A stretch of 64,000 bases of DNA, taken from positions 6,944,001 to 7,008,000 of the forward strand of contig NZ_CP041244.1 in assembly GCF_006547145.1 (NCBI RefSeq), written 5' to 3'. The position numbers and the translations under genes are program-made. Position 1 is the stretch's first letter. The number at the start of each line of letters is the position of its first letter. Positions 8,837 to 16,182 of this stretch are shown one piece after another. This DNA is from Actinomadura sp. WMMA1423. GTDB taxonomy: Bacteria > Actinomycetota > Actinomycetes > Streptosporangiales > Streptosporangiaceae. The notes beneath the pieces were generated by a model. It made no database searches, was not told the origin of the DNA, and saw nothing but the letters and a program-made list of their open reading frames with translations.

Positions 8837-10384
8837 TCAGTCCATGACGGGGGCGACGGCGCGGACGGTTTCGATCGTGTCGGCCTCGCCGGCCGACTTG
8901 TCGGGGCGGTAGCGCAGGACGCGGGCGAACCGCAGGGCGATGCCGCCGGGGTAGCGGGGGCTGTGCTGGACGCCGTCGAACGCGATCTCCACGACCAGCT
9001 CGGGCCGGACGTGCACGGTCCACGAGTCCTCGCGCACGGCCAGTTCGCGGAGCTTCTCGGTCTGCCAGGCGAGCAGTTCGTCGGTGAGCCCCTTGAACGT
9101 CTTGCCGAGCATGACGAAACCGCCGGTCTCGGGGTCGCGGGCGCCCAGGTGCAGGTTGGACAGCAGGCCCTGCCTGCGGCCGTGCCCCCACTCGACGGCG
9201 AGGACGACGAGGTCGAGGGTGTGCCGGGGCTTGACCTTGATCCACCCGGCGCCGCGCCGCCCGGCCGTGTACGGGGTGTCGAGGGCCTTGACCACGACGC
9301 CCTCGTGGCCCCGCGCGACCGCCTCGTCGAAGACCTCCTTGGCCCGCCCCGGGTCGCCGGTGACCACCCGGGGCATCCGCAGCTCCTCGGGGACGACCCG
9401 CGCGAGAGCCTCGTACCGCTCGGCGCCGGGCGCGTCGAGCAGGTCCTCGCCGGGCGTGCCCGCCTCGTCCTCCACGAGGTGCAGCACGTCGAACAGGAAG
9501 ACGGCCAGCGGCACGGGCTCGGTGTCCTTCGCCGTGCGGGTCGCGGTGCGGGCGGAGGTGACCTGGAACGGGTGGGGGCGGCCGTCCGGACGCAGGGCGA
9601 TCAGCTCCCCGTCGAACACCGCCGCGCGGACGGGCAGCCCCCGTACCGCCTCCACCACCTCGGGCAGCCGGGAGGTGATCTCGTCCAGCGTCCGGGTGAA
9701 CACCCGGACCTCGCCGCCGGACACGTGCACCTGCGCGCGGATGCCGTCGAGCTTCCACTCGACGGCCGCCTCGGCCTTGAGCTTGGCGAACGCCTCGTCG
9801 ACCGACGGCGCGGCGGCGGCCAGCATCGGCTTGACCGGGCGCCCGACCTCCAGCGTGAACCCGCGCAGCCCGTCGACGCCCTCGGCGAGGGCGGTCGTCG
9901 CGACCGGGCCGAGCGATCCGCGCAGCATGAACGCGCGCCGGACCTCGGCGGAGGGCACCCCGGCCGCCGACGCGATCGCCTCGGCCATCACGCCGTCCAG
10001 CGCGCCCTGCCGCAGCTCGCCCGCCAGCAGCCGGACGAGGAAGTCCTGCTCGGCGGCGGTGGCGCGGCCGAACAGGGCCGCGAGCAGCTCGCGCCGCCGC
10101 GCGACCGAGCCGGGCCCGGACACGGCGCCGATCTCGCCGAACGCCGCGTCCACCTCGGGGACGGTCAGGACCGGCCCGGCGGCGGGCGGCGGCAGGTCGC
10201 GCAGTGCGGCGTAGCCCACCCCGATCTGGCGTTGCGGCAGCTCACCGGACAGGTAGGCGACCACGGTCGCGGCCTCGCCCGGATCGGCCGCGCGCAGGCA
10301 CTCCGCGAGCGCGGATACCTTGGCCTTGCGGCCCGAGGTGCCCGCGACCGCCTCCGAGGTCCGCGCGATGTCCCCTATCAGCAT
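8837..10384 (-). CDS. ATP-dependent DNA ligase (LigB-like)
   Basis: Seals nicks in DNA using ATP, in addition to the NAD-dependent LigA that bacteria need. It has 515 residues from the ATG at 10384 (MLIGDIARTSEAVAGTS), which matches the N-terminus of mycobacterial LigB. An N-terminal DNA-binding domain (about 1-180) is followed by the adenylation domain with K211 in EWKLDGIRAQVHV (motif I), VFDGELIALR (motif III), EGVVVKALD (motif IV), and an OB-fold with WIKVKPRH (motif V). It has no Ku, polymerase or nuclease partner nearby, so it is not an end-joining LigD. Its 3' end converges with the membrane-protein gene. Confidence 0.95.
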   Translation of the reverse strand: MLIGDIARTSEAVAGTSGRKAKVSALAECLRAADPGEAATVVAYLSGELPQRQIGVGYAALRDLPPPAAGPVLTVPEVDAAFGEIGAVSGPGSVARRRELLAALFGRATAAEQDFLVRLLAGELRQGALDGVMAEAIASAAGVPSAEVRRAFMLRGSLGPVATTALAEGVDGLRGFTLEVGRPVKPMLAAAAPSVDEAFAKLKAEAAVEWKLDGIRAQVHVSGGEVRVFTRTLDEITSRLPEVVEAVRGLPVRAAVFDGELIALRPDGRPHPFQVTSARTATRTAKDTEPVPLAVFLFDVLHLVEDEAGTPGEDLLDAPGAERYEALARVVPEELRMPRVVTGDPGRAKEVFDEAVARGHEGVVVKALDTPYTAGRRGAGWIKVKPRHTLDLVVLAVEWGHGRRQGLLSNLHLGARDPETGGFVMLGKTFKGLTDELLAWQTEKLRELAVREDSWTVHVRPELVVEIAFDGVQHSPRYPGGIALRFARVLRYRPDKSAGEADTIETVRAVAPVMD

Positions 10385-10504
10385 CCCCTCATTGTGACCA
10401 CCGGGCCTGACAGTCGGCACCGCCCGGGGGCCTGGTCAGGTGCCGCGCCCCCGGATTACGTTGGCGGGGCGGGTCGATCGACGAGACGGAGTGAGGAGCG
10501 CGGC

Positions 10505-11272
10505 GTGGGCCTTCAGCGTCCGGTCGAACCGTTCCACCGGCCGTACTCCGGGCCGGAGCCGCCGGCCCCGGCGCGCCGGCCGCGGAGGCTGATCGCGCTG
10601 CTGGCGGCGGTCGTGGCGCTCGCGGCCGCGGCGGTCGCGGTCGTCCTGGTCCTGTCCGGGCAGCGTGAGGACCAGGCGGCCCCCCGCCGGACGCCGCAGG
10701 GTACGACGCCGCCGCAGGGCCGGTCGCAGCCGCCCGCGAGCGGCCCCTCCGCCTCGCCCGCCCCCGCACAGCAGGTGATCACCGTGCTCCCGGCGCCCTG
10801 CGGGACGGTCGCGGCGGGCACGGTCGAGCGGGCCGTCCCGAAGGCGACGCGGCGGCAGAGCGCGAACTCGACGCTCACCACGTGCACGTACTCCTCGACC
10901 GGATCGGCGTTCCGCTGGCTGCGCGTGGAGGCGCACCTGTACGCGCCGGGCGACACCGCGACGCCCGTGCAGGACGCCGAGGGCTACTACGACGCCCAGT
11001 GGGCCCAGGCGCACGACGCCCCGCTCGTGCGGACCGTCACGCTGGAGCGCCAGCGGGGCATCGGCGACGAGGCCTACCGCTGGTTCAAGACCGACGAGGG
11101 GCAGCCGACCGTGGTCGGGCAGGTCACGGCCCGCGTCCGCAACGCGGTCTTCACGGTGAGCTACAGCGAGCAGGCGCCGCGCGGCGGGCGGCCGGACGCG
11201 CGGGAGCGGCCCTGCCTCGACACCGCCGCCGCCGTCGCCCGCGAAGTGCTGGCCGCACTAAATCATTTCTGA
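10505..11272 (+). CDS. membrane-anchored extracytoplasmic protein
   Basis: 255-residue protein of unknown function. A cytosolic Pro/Arg-rich start is followed by one transmembrane segment (about residues 35-57), a Pro/Thr/Ser linker and an outer domain that begins APCGTVAAGTVERAVPKA and contains CTYSS and a late RPCLDTAAAVA, so three cysteines are available for disulfides. The plan resembles DUF3558-type actinobacterial surface proteins, which I offer only as a likeness. GTG at 10505 follows GAGGAG by 6 nt. It diverges from the ligase gene. Confidence 0.75.
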   Translation: MGLQRPVEPFHRPYSGPEPPAPARRPRRLIALLAAVVALAAAAVAVVLVLSGQREDQAAPRRTPQGTTPPQGRSQPPASGPSASPAPAQQVITVLPAPCGTVAAGTVERAVPKATRRQSANSTLTTCTYSSTGSAFRWLRVEAHLYAPGDTATPVQDAEGYYDAQWAQAHDAPLVRTVTLERQRGIGDEAYRWFKTDEGQPTVVGQVTARVRNAVFTVSYSEQAPRGGRPDARERPCLDTAAAVAREVLAALNHF

Positions 11273-11314
11273 CCTGAATCGGCCGATCATGGCATCACCT
11301 CTGTCAATACCTTC

Positions 11315-11320
11315 TAGGGT
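11315..11320 (+). promoter_or_regulatory. candidate -10 element for the small RNA unit
   Basis: TAGGGT fits the actinobacterial -10 pattern TANNNT. A start near 11328 would give a transcript of about 190 nt ending at the terminator near 11518. No clear -35 is visible, so this is a weak call. Confidence 0.3.
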
Positions 11321-11411
11321 GAAGCGTTAAAGGGGAGGGGTGCGCCGATCGAGCTCCCGCGCCAGTCGTAGATCGGTGCACCGTATTACTGGGGGGAGGG
11401 AGGCAGACGAC

Positions 11412-11450
11412 GTGACCATGCCATCGCTGGGAGTGTCCTGGGTGCGGTGA
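11412..11450 (+). CDS. 12-residue leader ORF
   Basis: GTG at 11412 opens the peptide MTMPSLGVSWVR and stops at 11448-11450. A GGAGG ends exactly 8 nt before the start, an ideal ribosome-binding site. The stop codon lies in the loop of a 7-bp hairpin (11437-11443 with 11452-11458), so translation would disturb that structure. This is what a ribosome-sensed leader looks like, but no plus-strand gene follows until 14791, so the target is unclear. Confidence 0.5.
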   Translation: MTMPSLGVSWVR

Positions 11451-11485
11451 AACCCAGGGCCAACAGCCCGTATCCGCAGACGGGC
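11437..11485 (+). ncRNA. two hairpins of a compact structured RNA
   Basis: Stem 1 pairs 11437-11443 (CCTGGGT) with 11452-11458 (ACCCAGG) around the loop GCGGTGAA. Stem 2 pairs 11466-11471 (GCCCGT) with 11480-11485 (ACGGGC). The right arm of stem 2 shares four bases with the left arm of the following terminator, so full forms of the two cannot coexist. It fits no riboswitch class that I know. Confidence 0.45.
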
Positions 11486-11518
11486 CGCGGAGTGGTCCCC
11501 GCTCCGCGGCCCTTTCTT
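11482..11518 (+). terminator. intrinsic terminator with T-rich tail
   Basis: Perfect 11-bp stem (11482-11492 with 11502-11512), a 9-base loop and then TTTCTT. This is the only terminator in the window with a clear T-run. It points along the plus strand and ends the leader-ORF/hairpin unit. The remainder of the 338-base gap 11273-11610 shows no larger gene. Confidence 0.85.
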
Positions 11519-11610
11519 GTGCCCGATACAGGACCACTGGAACGCTATTCGCGAACCATTTTCTAATAACCGGTTCGGTTGCTGGGACGAATGGCCGCCC
11601 GGTGGTGCGT

Positions 11611-12582
11611 TCATGCCTCCAGCAGGCCTGCCCGCAGCCAGACTTCGCGCGCCCGGCCGTCCAGGAAACCGACCTCGTCCAAGAACGCGGTGCATTTACG
11701 GAACGCCCACGCCATCGTCGCGCGCCGGTGCGGGCTGCGCGCCGCCACCCGCCGCGCCAGCCTCGGGTCGAGCCCGACCGCCGTGTAGCAGGACGGGTGG
11801 ACGACCTGCGTGGTCATCAGCCGCGTCGCCTGCGCCATCCCGTAGGCCGCCATCCGCCGCCGGACCGCCGGGACCTGCGCGACCAGGCGCTTCAGCTCCT
11901 CCCGCGCGTACCTGATGTGCCGGGCCTCCTCGACCACGTGGATCCGGGTGACCTGCCGGATCACCGGCTGGATCTCCTCGTCGGGGAACGTCAGCCGCTG
12001 GAACGCGTCGGTGAACTCCTCCACGATCAGCGTCCCGGCGAACATCGGCATCGGGTCGTACACGGCCCCGTACAGCTTGGCGAGGTGGAACTCCAGCGCC
12101 CGCGGCCGGTGCGTGCGCAGCCCGCACGTGCGCACCATCCGGCCGAACATCTTCGAGTGGCGGCACTCGTCGGCGATCTCTGTCAGCGCGTACGCCACGT
12201 GGTCGCTGTCGTAGCGGTGCCGGTAGGCGTGCATCACCAGCGACTGCATCAGCAGCATCTCCGACCAGATGCCGAACGAGGCGATGCTGCACATCTCCCG
12301 CTTGGTCAGCTCCACCCGCTGCCGGTGCGTCAGCCCGTCCCAGAGCGGCGTCTCGTAGAGCGAGGCGAGCTGCGGCGGGAGGTAGAACATGTCGGGGTCC
12401 TGCGGGGCGTCCCAGTCGACGTCGGTGTCCGGGTCGAAGGAGTGCCTGCGGGACGCGCGCAGCAGCCGCTCGGCGATCACCTCCCGATGGGTCAGCTCCA
12501 GCGTGTGGTCGCCGTCTCCGCAGCGGATCCGGGCCGTCCAGTTCCGCGGACGGCCGTCGCTCACGAGGGCATCGGGGGGCAT
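11611..12582 (-). CDS. AurF-like diiron oxygenase
   Basis: Four-helix-bundle protein of 323 residues that probably activates dioxygen at a diiron centre; AurF itself oxidises an aromatic amine. Likely metal ligands are seen in E96 (KREMCSI), E139 and H142 (IADECRHSKMF), GTLIVEEF and VVEEARHIRY. The ATG at 12582 has GAGGAG 8 nt upstream. The next genes upstream on the same strand are an SDR and a second diiron protein, which suggests a shared oxidative pathway. The substrate cannot be read from the sequence; hydroxylation of a lipid or aromatic compound is possible. Confidence 0.85.
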   Translation of the reverse strand: MPPDALVSDGRPRNWTARIRCGDGDHTLELTHREVIAERLLRASRRHSFDPDTDVDWDAPQDPDMFYLPPQLASLYETPLWDGLTHRQRVELTKREMCSIASFGIWSEMLLMQSLVMHAYRHRYDSDHVAYALTEIADECRHSKMFGRMVRTCGLRTHRPRALEFHLAKLYGAVYDPMPMFAGTLIVEEFTDAFQRLTFPDEEIQPVIRQVTRIHVVEEARHIRYAREELKRLVAQVPAVRRRMAAYGMAQATRLMTTQVVHPSCYTAVGLDPRLARRVAARSPHRRATMAWAFRKCTAFLDEVGFLDGRAREVWLRAGLLEA

Positions 12583-12638
12583 CGATCCTTCTCCTCTCAC
12601 CGCGGGGAGAGTCGGGGGCCGCGCCCGGCGGGCGGGCG

Positions 12639-13496
12639 CTAACGGGCGGGGATCCTGGCCAGCAGGCGCAGGGAGGCGGGGGAGATCCTGGACAGGGCGT
12701 GCAGGAGGTGCCCCTCGGCGTTGACGGGTACGACGGCCTTGTTCTTGACGATGGCGTGGACGACCCGCTCGGCGACCTTCTCCGGCGGGTAGTTGCGCAG
12801 CCTGATGGCCCGCTGGCCGCGGCTGCGCAGGCGCGCGCGGGCCTCGTCGTCGCCCTCCAGGTGGATCGCGTTGTCGACGATGCTGGTGCTGACGAAGCCG
12901 GGGCAGACGGCCGTCACGCCGATGCGCGAGCCGGCGAGCTCGGCGCGCAGGCACTCGCTGAGCATGAGGACGGCGGCCTTGGTCGTGCAGTAGGCGGGCA
13001 TCGCGCGCCACGGCGAGAACGCGGCCGCGGACGCGATGTTGACGATGTGCCCGCCGAAGTTCGGCTTGTCGGGCTTGTTGGGCAGCGCGTTCACGCGGTC
13101 GCGCATCTGGCGGCCGAACAGGCGGCAGCCGTGGACGACGCCCCAGAGGTTCACGCCGAGGATGCGCTCCCAGTCCTCGACGCCTGTGTCGAGGAAGGAG
13201 CCGGTGACCGCGATGCCGGCGTTGTTGACGACGATGTCGGGGACGCGGTGGGTCTCCTTCACCCGCGCGGCGAACTCCTCCATCGCGTCGGCGTCCGCCA
13301 CGTCCACCCGGTAGGCGCTGCCTCCCGCGCCGAGCGTCTTGGCGAGGGAGACCGTGCGCTCGGCGGAGGGCAGGTCGATGTCCGCCGCGACGACGGTGGC
13401 GCCGTTCTCGGCCAGTGCGAGGGCGACGGCCCGGCCGATGCCGCTGCCGGCTCCGGTGACGACGGCGAGCGCTCCGTCGAAGTGCGCGAGGGGCAT
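12639..13496 (-). CDS. short-chain dehydrogenase/reductase
   Basis: Classical SDR of 285 residues that oxidises or reduces a hydroxyl/carbonyl group with NAD(P). The cofactor motif TGAGSGIG is near residue 15, NNAG in the middle, and the catalytic tetrad includes the serine in NIASAAAFS and YCTTK. An aspartate after the second strand (VAADIDLPS) favours NAD over NADP. The ATG at 13496 follows GGAGG at 6 nt. It lies between the AurF-like and ferritin-like genes on the same strand, so it probably processes the alcohol or ketone made by one of them. Confidence 0.92.
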   Translation of the reverse strand: MPLAHFDGALAVVTGAGSGIGRAVALALAENGATVVAADIDLPSAERTVSLAKTLGAGGSAYRVDVADADAMEEFAARVKETHRVPDIVVNNAGIAVTGSFLDTGVEDWERILGVNLWGVVHGCRLFGRQMRDRVNALPNKPDKPNFGGHIVNIASAAAFSPWRAMPAYCTTKAAVLMLSECLRAELAGSRIGVTAVCPGFVSTSIVDNAIHLEGDDEARARLRSRGQRAIRLRNYPPEKVAERVVHAIVKNKAVVPVNAEGHLLHALSRISPASLRLLARIPAR

Positions 13497-13540
13497 CCAG
13501 ACCTCCGAGGTGTGCGGCGGATCGAATGATCTGAACTTAC

Positions 13541-14647
13541 TCAGCCCGCCGCCGCGTCGGCGATGACCCCGTCCACCTCGGCCCTGCGGGCGGCCTCCTC
13601 GGCGGCGAACCGCTCGGCGTCGACCGCCTCGGCGATCTCCTCGTCCTGGTGCATGAGGGCGTCGAGGTCGGCCTTGGACATGTCCAGGACGCCCATGTCG
13701 TCATAGGCGCGCCGGATGCGGTCGCTCCACAGCCCGATGTCCTTCACGCACGGCACGATGCGGCTGAACAGCAGGCTCTGGAACATCCGCATGTACGGCG
13801 AGTTCTCGACCATCTCGTCGACCTCCCGCGCGTCTATGCCGAAGTTCGTCCAGATCTCCCGGCCGCGGATGCGGTCGCGCATCAGGTAGCAGCCCTCGAT
13901 GACGAACTCCTCGCGCTCGCGGAGCTCGGCGGTCGAGAGCTGCTTGTAGTAGTCGCGCAGCGCCAGCCGCCCGAACGCGACGTGGCGCGCCTCGTCCTGC
14001 ATGACGTAGGCGAGGATCTGCTTGGGCAGCGGCTTGGTGGTGATGTCGCGGATGACGCCGAACGCCGCGAGCGCGAGGCCCTCGATGAGCACCTGCATGC
14101 CGAGGTAGGGCATGTCCCAGCGGGAGTCGGTGAGGGTCTCGTTCAGCAGGTCCTGCAGCTTGGTGTTGATCGGGTAGACCATCCCGACCTTCTCGTGCAG
14201 GAACCGCGCGAACAGCTCGACGTGGCGGGCCTCGTCCATCGTCTGGGTGGCGGAGTAGAACTTGGAGTCCAGGTCGGGGACGGACTCCACGATCCGGGCG
14301 GCGGTGACCATCGCGCCCTGCTCGCCGTGCATGAACTGGGAGAACTGCCATGACGTGGAGTGCCGCCGCAGCTCGCCGCGCTCCTTCTCCGACAGCCTGT
14401 CCCAGTACTTCGTCCCGTAGATGGCGAGGGACTGGTCGGGGACGCCGAGCACGTTGTGCGGGTCGACCTCCAGGTCCCAGTCGATGCGCTTGACCGAGTC
14501 CCACTGCTTGTCCTTGCCCTTCTGGTAGAGGGCCAGGAGGCGGTCGCGCCCGTCGTCGTACTCCCAGGTGAACCTGGCGTCGCCGGCCATCGGCACGGAC
14601 CAGGTCTCGGACGGGACGGGAGCGGTGTAGAGGTCGTGGGTCGACAT
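13541..14647 (-). CDS. ferritin-like diiron protein (R2/desaturase type)
   Basis: 368-residue diiron protein. A complete set of six ligands can be assigned: E109 (HGEQ), E139 and H142 (DEARH), E189 (LIEG), E219 and H222 (second DEARH). This is the pattern of ribonucleotide-reductase R2-like oxidases and acyl desaturases; no radical-carrying partner is nearby, so an oxygenase or desaturase role is inferred. The ATG at 14647 is preceded by GGGGAGGA, which fixes the start inside a longer open frame. It is the first gene of the three-gene oxidative unit and diverges from a TetR gene across a large palindrome. Confidence 0.87.
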   Translation of the reverse strand: MSTHDLYTAPVPSETWSVPMAGDARFTWEYDDGRDRLLALYQKGKDKQWDSVKRIDWDLEVDPHNVLGVPDQSLAIYGTKYWDRLSEKERGELRRHSTSWQFSQFMHGEQGAMVTAARIVESVPDLDSKFYSATQTMDEARHVELFARFLHEKVGMVYPINTKLQDLLNETLTDSRWDMPYLGMQVLIEGLALAAFGVIRDITTKPLPKQILAYVMQDEARHVAFGRLALRDYYKQLSTAELREREEFVIEGCYLMRDRIRGREIWTNFGIDAREVDEMVENSPYMRMFQSLLFSRIVPCVKDIGLWSDRIRRAYDDMGVLDMSKADLDALMHQDEEIAEAVDAERFAAEEAARRAEVDGVIADAAAG

Positions 14648-14707
14648 GGGCGTCCTCCCCGAGCGCGGGCACGAACCGCGCGGTGACACGTGCGGGCACG
14701 TACGGCA

Positions 14708-14742
14708 TACGTACGCTGTACGTCGTACGTACAGTGTACGTA
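14708..14742. promoter_or_regulatory. 35-bp palindromic operator between divergent genes
   Basis: Symmetric about 14725. Outer arms TACGTAC (14708-14714) and GTACGTA (14736-14742), inner arms CTGTACGT (14716-14723) and ACGTACAG (14727-14734); only the pair 14715/14735 mismatches. It lies between the ferritin-like gene and the TetR gene at 14791, in the expected place for an autoregulating TetR operator. Confidence 0.8.
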
Positions 14743-14790
14743 CCGTGTCATGGGACACTTATCGGTGTCAACGGCGAGGAGGCGCGAGCG

Positions 14791-15507
14791 ATGGCGACGC
14801 GTGTGGCGTCCGACACCCCGCGGCCGGGTCTGACCCGCGCGCGCATCGTGGAGGCGGCGGTCGAGCTGATCGAGCGGGAGGGCGCCGACGCGCTGTCGAT
14901 GCGACGGGTCGCCGCCGAACTGGACGTCGCCGTGATGTCGCTCTACAACCACGTCCCGAACAAGGGCGCGCTGCTGGAGGGCGTGGCCGAACACGTGGTC
15001 GCGGGCCTGGAACTGCCCGACGACCCGTCCGAGCCGTGGCAGCAGCGCGCGCGTGCGCTCATCCGCGCGTTCCGGAAGGTCGCCCACGACAAACCGCGCT
15101 GCATGTCGATCGTCCTCACCCACAAGGTCGACACCCCGGTCGGGCTGCGGCCGGCCGAGCGCGCCCTCGCGCTCGCCGACGCGGCCGGGTTCGACGGCGA
15201 GACGGCCGTGCGCATCATGCGGGCGCTCATCGCCTACGCGCTCGGTGCCCAGATGCGCGAGATCGGCATGGCGAAGATGCTGGGGCACCTCGCCGAGAAC
15301 GGCGCCGAGTCGTGGACCCGTCTCGACCCGGAGGAGTTCCCGCACGTGCTCGCCTACGGCCCCGCACTCGCCGACGTCGACCCCGAGACCGACTTCGAGT
15401 TCGGCCTCGACCTGCTCATCGGGGCGCTGGACGCGCTTCCCCGGCGGGGGCGGGATCGCGAGCAGGAGAGGGGGCGGGATCGGGGACAGGGGCGAGGTAA
15501 GGGCTGA
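14791..15507 (+). CDS. TetR/AcrR-family regulator
   Basis: 238-residue ligand-responsive repressor. The N-terminal helix-turn-helix spans about residues 15-60 (ARIVEAAVELIEREG to MSLYNHVPNKGALLEGV); the rest is an all-helical ligand domain. The ATG at 14791 follows GAGGAGG. It diverges from the diiron/SDR operon with a 35-bp palindrome between, so that operon is its likely target. The tail (GRDREQERGRDRGQGRGKG) is low complexity and is encoded where the gene overlaps the 3' end of the next TetR gene by 92 bases, tail to tail. Confidence 0.93.
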   Translation: MATRVASDTPRPGLTRARIVEAAVELIEREGADALSMRRVAAELDVAVMSLYNHVPNKGALLEGVAEHVVAGLELPDDPSEPWQQRARALIRAFRKVAHDKPRCMSIVLTHKVDTPVGLRPAERALALADAAGFDGETAVRIMRALIAYALGAQMREIGMAKMLGHLAENGAESWTRLDPEEFPHVLAYGPALADVDPETDFEFGLDLLIGALDALPRRGRDREQERGRDRGQGRGKG

Positions 15508-16099
15508 GGCCCTTCCAGCAGAAGTCGGTCATGTAGCGGGCCGCGTCCTCCGCCGACACGTCGGGGCGGCTCGTCTGCCACAGCGCCATCCGCTCGCTCG
15601 CCCCCATGATGATCTGCGTGTACGCCTCGATCGCCCCGTCCGGGGCCGAGGGGGCGAACGTGCCCAGCACCCCGGCGATCAGCGAGCTCTGCTGCAGGCG
15701 CGTCTCGTCGATGGCCTGCACGGCCTCCGGGGTGGCTGCCATCGGCTCGCGCAGCAGCATCGCGAACGACCTGCTGTGCTCGTCGATGAACCGGAAGTAG
15801 GCGACCATCCCTCGCCAGAGGATGTCCTCGGGGGTGGTGGCGCCCGCCATCGCCTTCTGGGTGGCGTCGAACAGCTCGGCCTTGGACCGGCTCACGCACG
15901 CCACGAGCAGGCCGTCCTTGGAGCCGAAGTACTCGTAGAGCATCGGCTTGGAGACTCCGCAGCGCTCGGCGATCTCGGCCATGGAGGCGGCCTGGTAGCC
16001 GCGCTCGCCTAACACCCGCTCCGCCACGTCCAGCATCTGCCGCTCGCGCTCGGCGCGCGACATGCGGCGACGGCGGGGCGGGGGTGTGGCGCCACTCAC
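15416..16099 (-). CDS. TetR/AcrR-family regulator
   Basis: 227-residue regulator. The DNA-binding domain is near residues 20-65 (LDVAERVLGERGYQAASMAEIAERCG to LYEYFGSKDGLL); the last 25 residues are a Pro/Ala/Arg-rich tail encoded in the overlap with the convergent TetR gene. The GTG at 16099 has AGGGG about 8 nt upstream; an ATG at 16063 is an alternative. It diverges from the monooxygenase gene, and a second 35-bp palindrome fills the intergenic region, so it probably represses that gene and itself. Confidence 0.92.
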   Translation of the reverse strand: MSGATPPPRRRRMSRAERERQMLDVAERVLGERGYQAASMAEIAERCGVSKPMLYEYFGSKDGLLVACVSRSKAELFDATQKAMAGATTPEDILWRGMVAYFRFIDEHSRSFAMLLREPMAATPEAVQAIDETRLQQSSLIAGVLGTFAPSAPDGAIEAYTQIIMGASERMALWQTSRPDVSAEDAARYMTDFCWKGLSPYLAPVPDPAPSPARDPAPAGEARPAPR

Positions 16100-16131
16100 A
16101 GGAGAATCCCCTCTGTTGGACCTACCGTCAG

Positions 16132-16166
16132 TAACCTACTGCCGGTAACTTACCGGGAGTAGGTTA
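16132..16166. promoter_or_regulatory. 35-bp palindromic operator upstream of the monooxygenase
   Basis: Symmetric about 16149. Outer arms TAACCTACT (16132-16140) and AGTAGGTTA (16158-16166), inner arms CCGGTAA (16142-16148) and TTACCGG (16150-16156); only 16141/16157 mismatch. It lies 16 bases before the monooxygenase start and 32 bases before the TetR start. Confidence 0.82.
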
Positions 16167-16182
16167 TCCGAGAGGAGAGGTC

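Noticed and set aside
8963..10504. Upstream extension of the 255-residue membrane-anchored protein
   Set aside because: The frame is open only because it lies antisense to the DNA ligase; GTG at 10505 with GAGGAG is the real start.
11401..11520. Known riboswitch classes (cobalamin, SAM-IV, cyclic di-GMP, ydaO) for the hairpin unit
   Set aside because: None of their conserved cores is visible; only three simple stems are seen.
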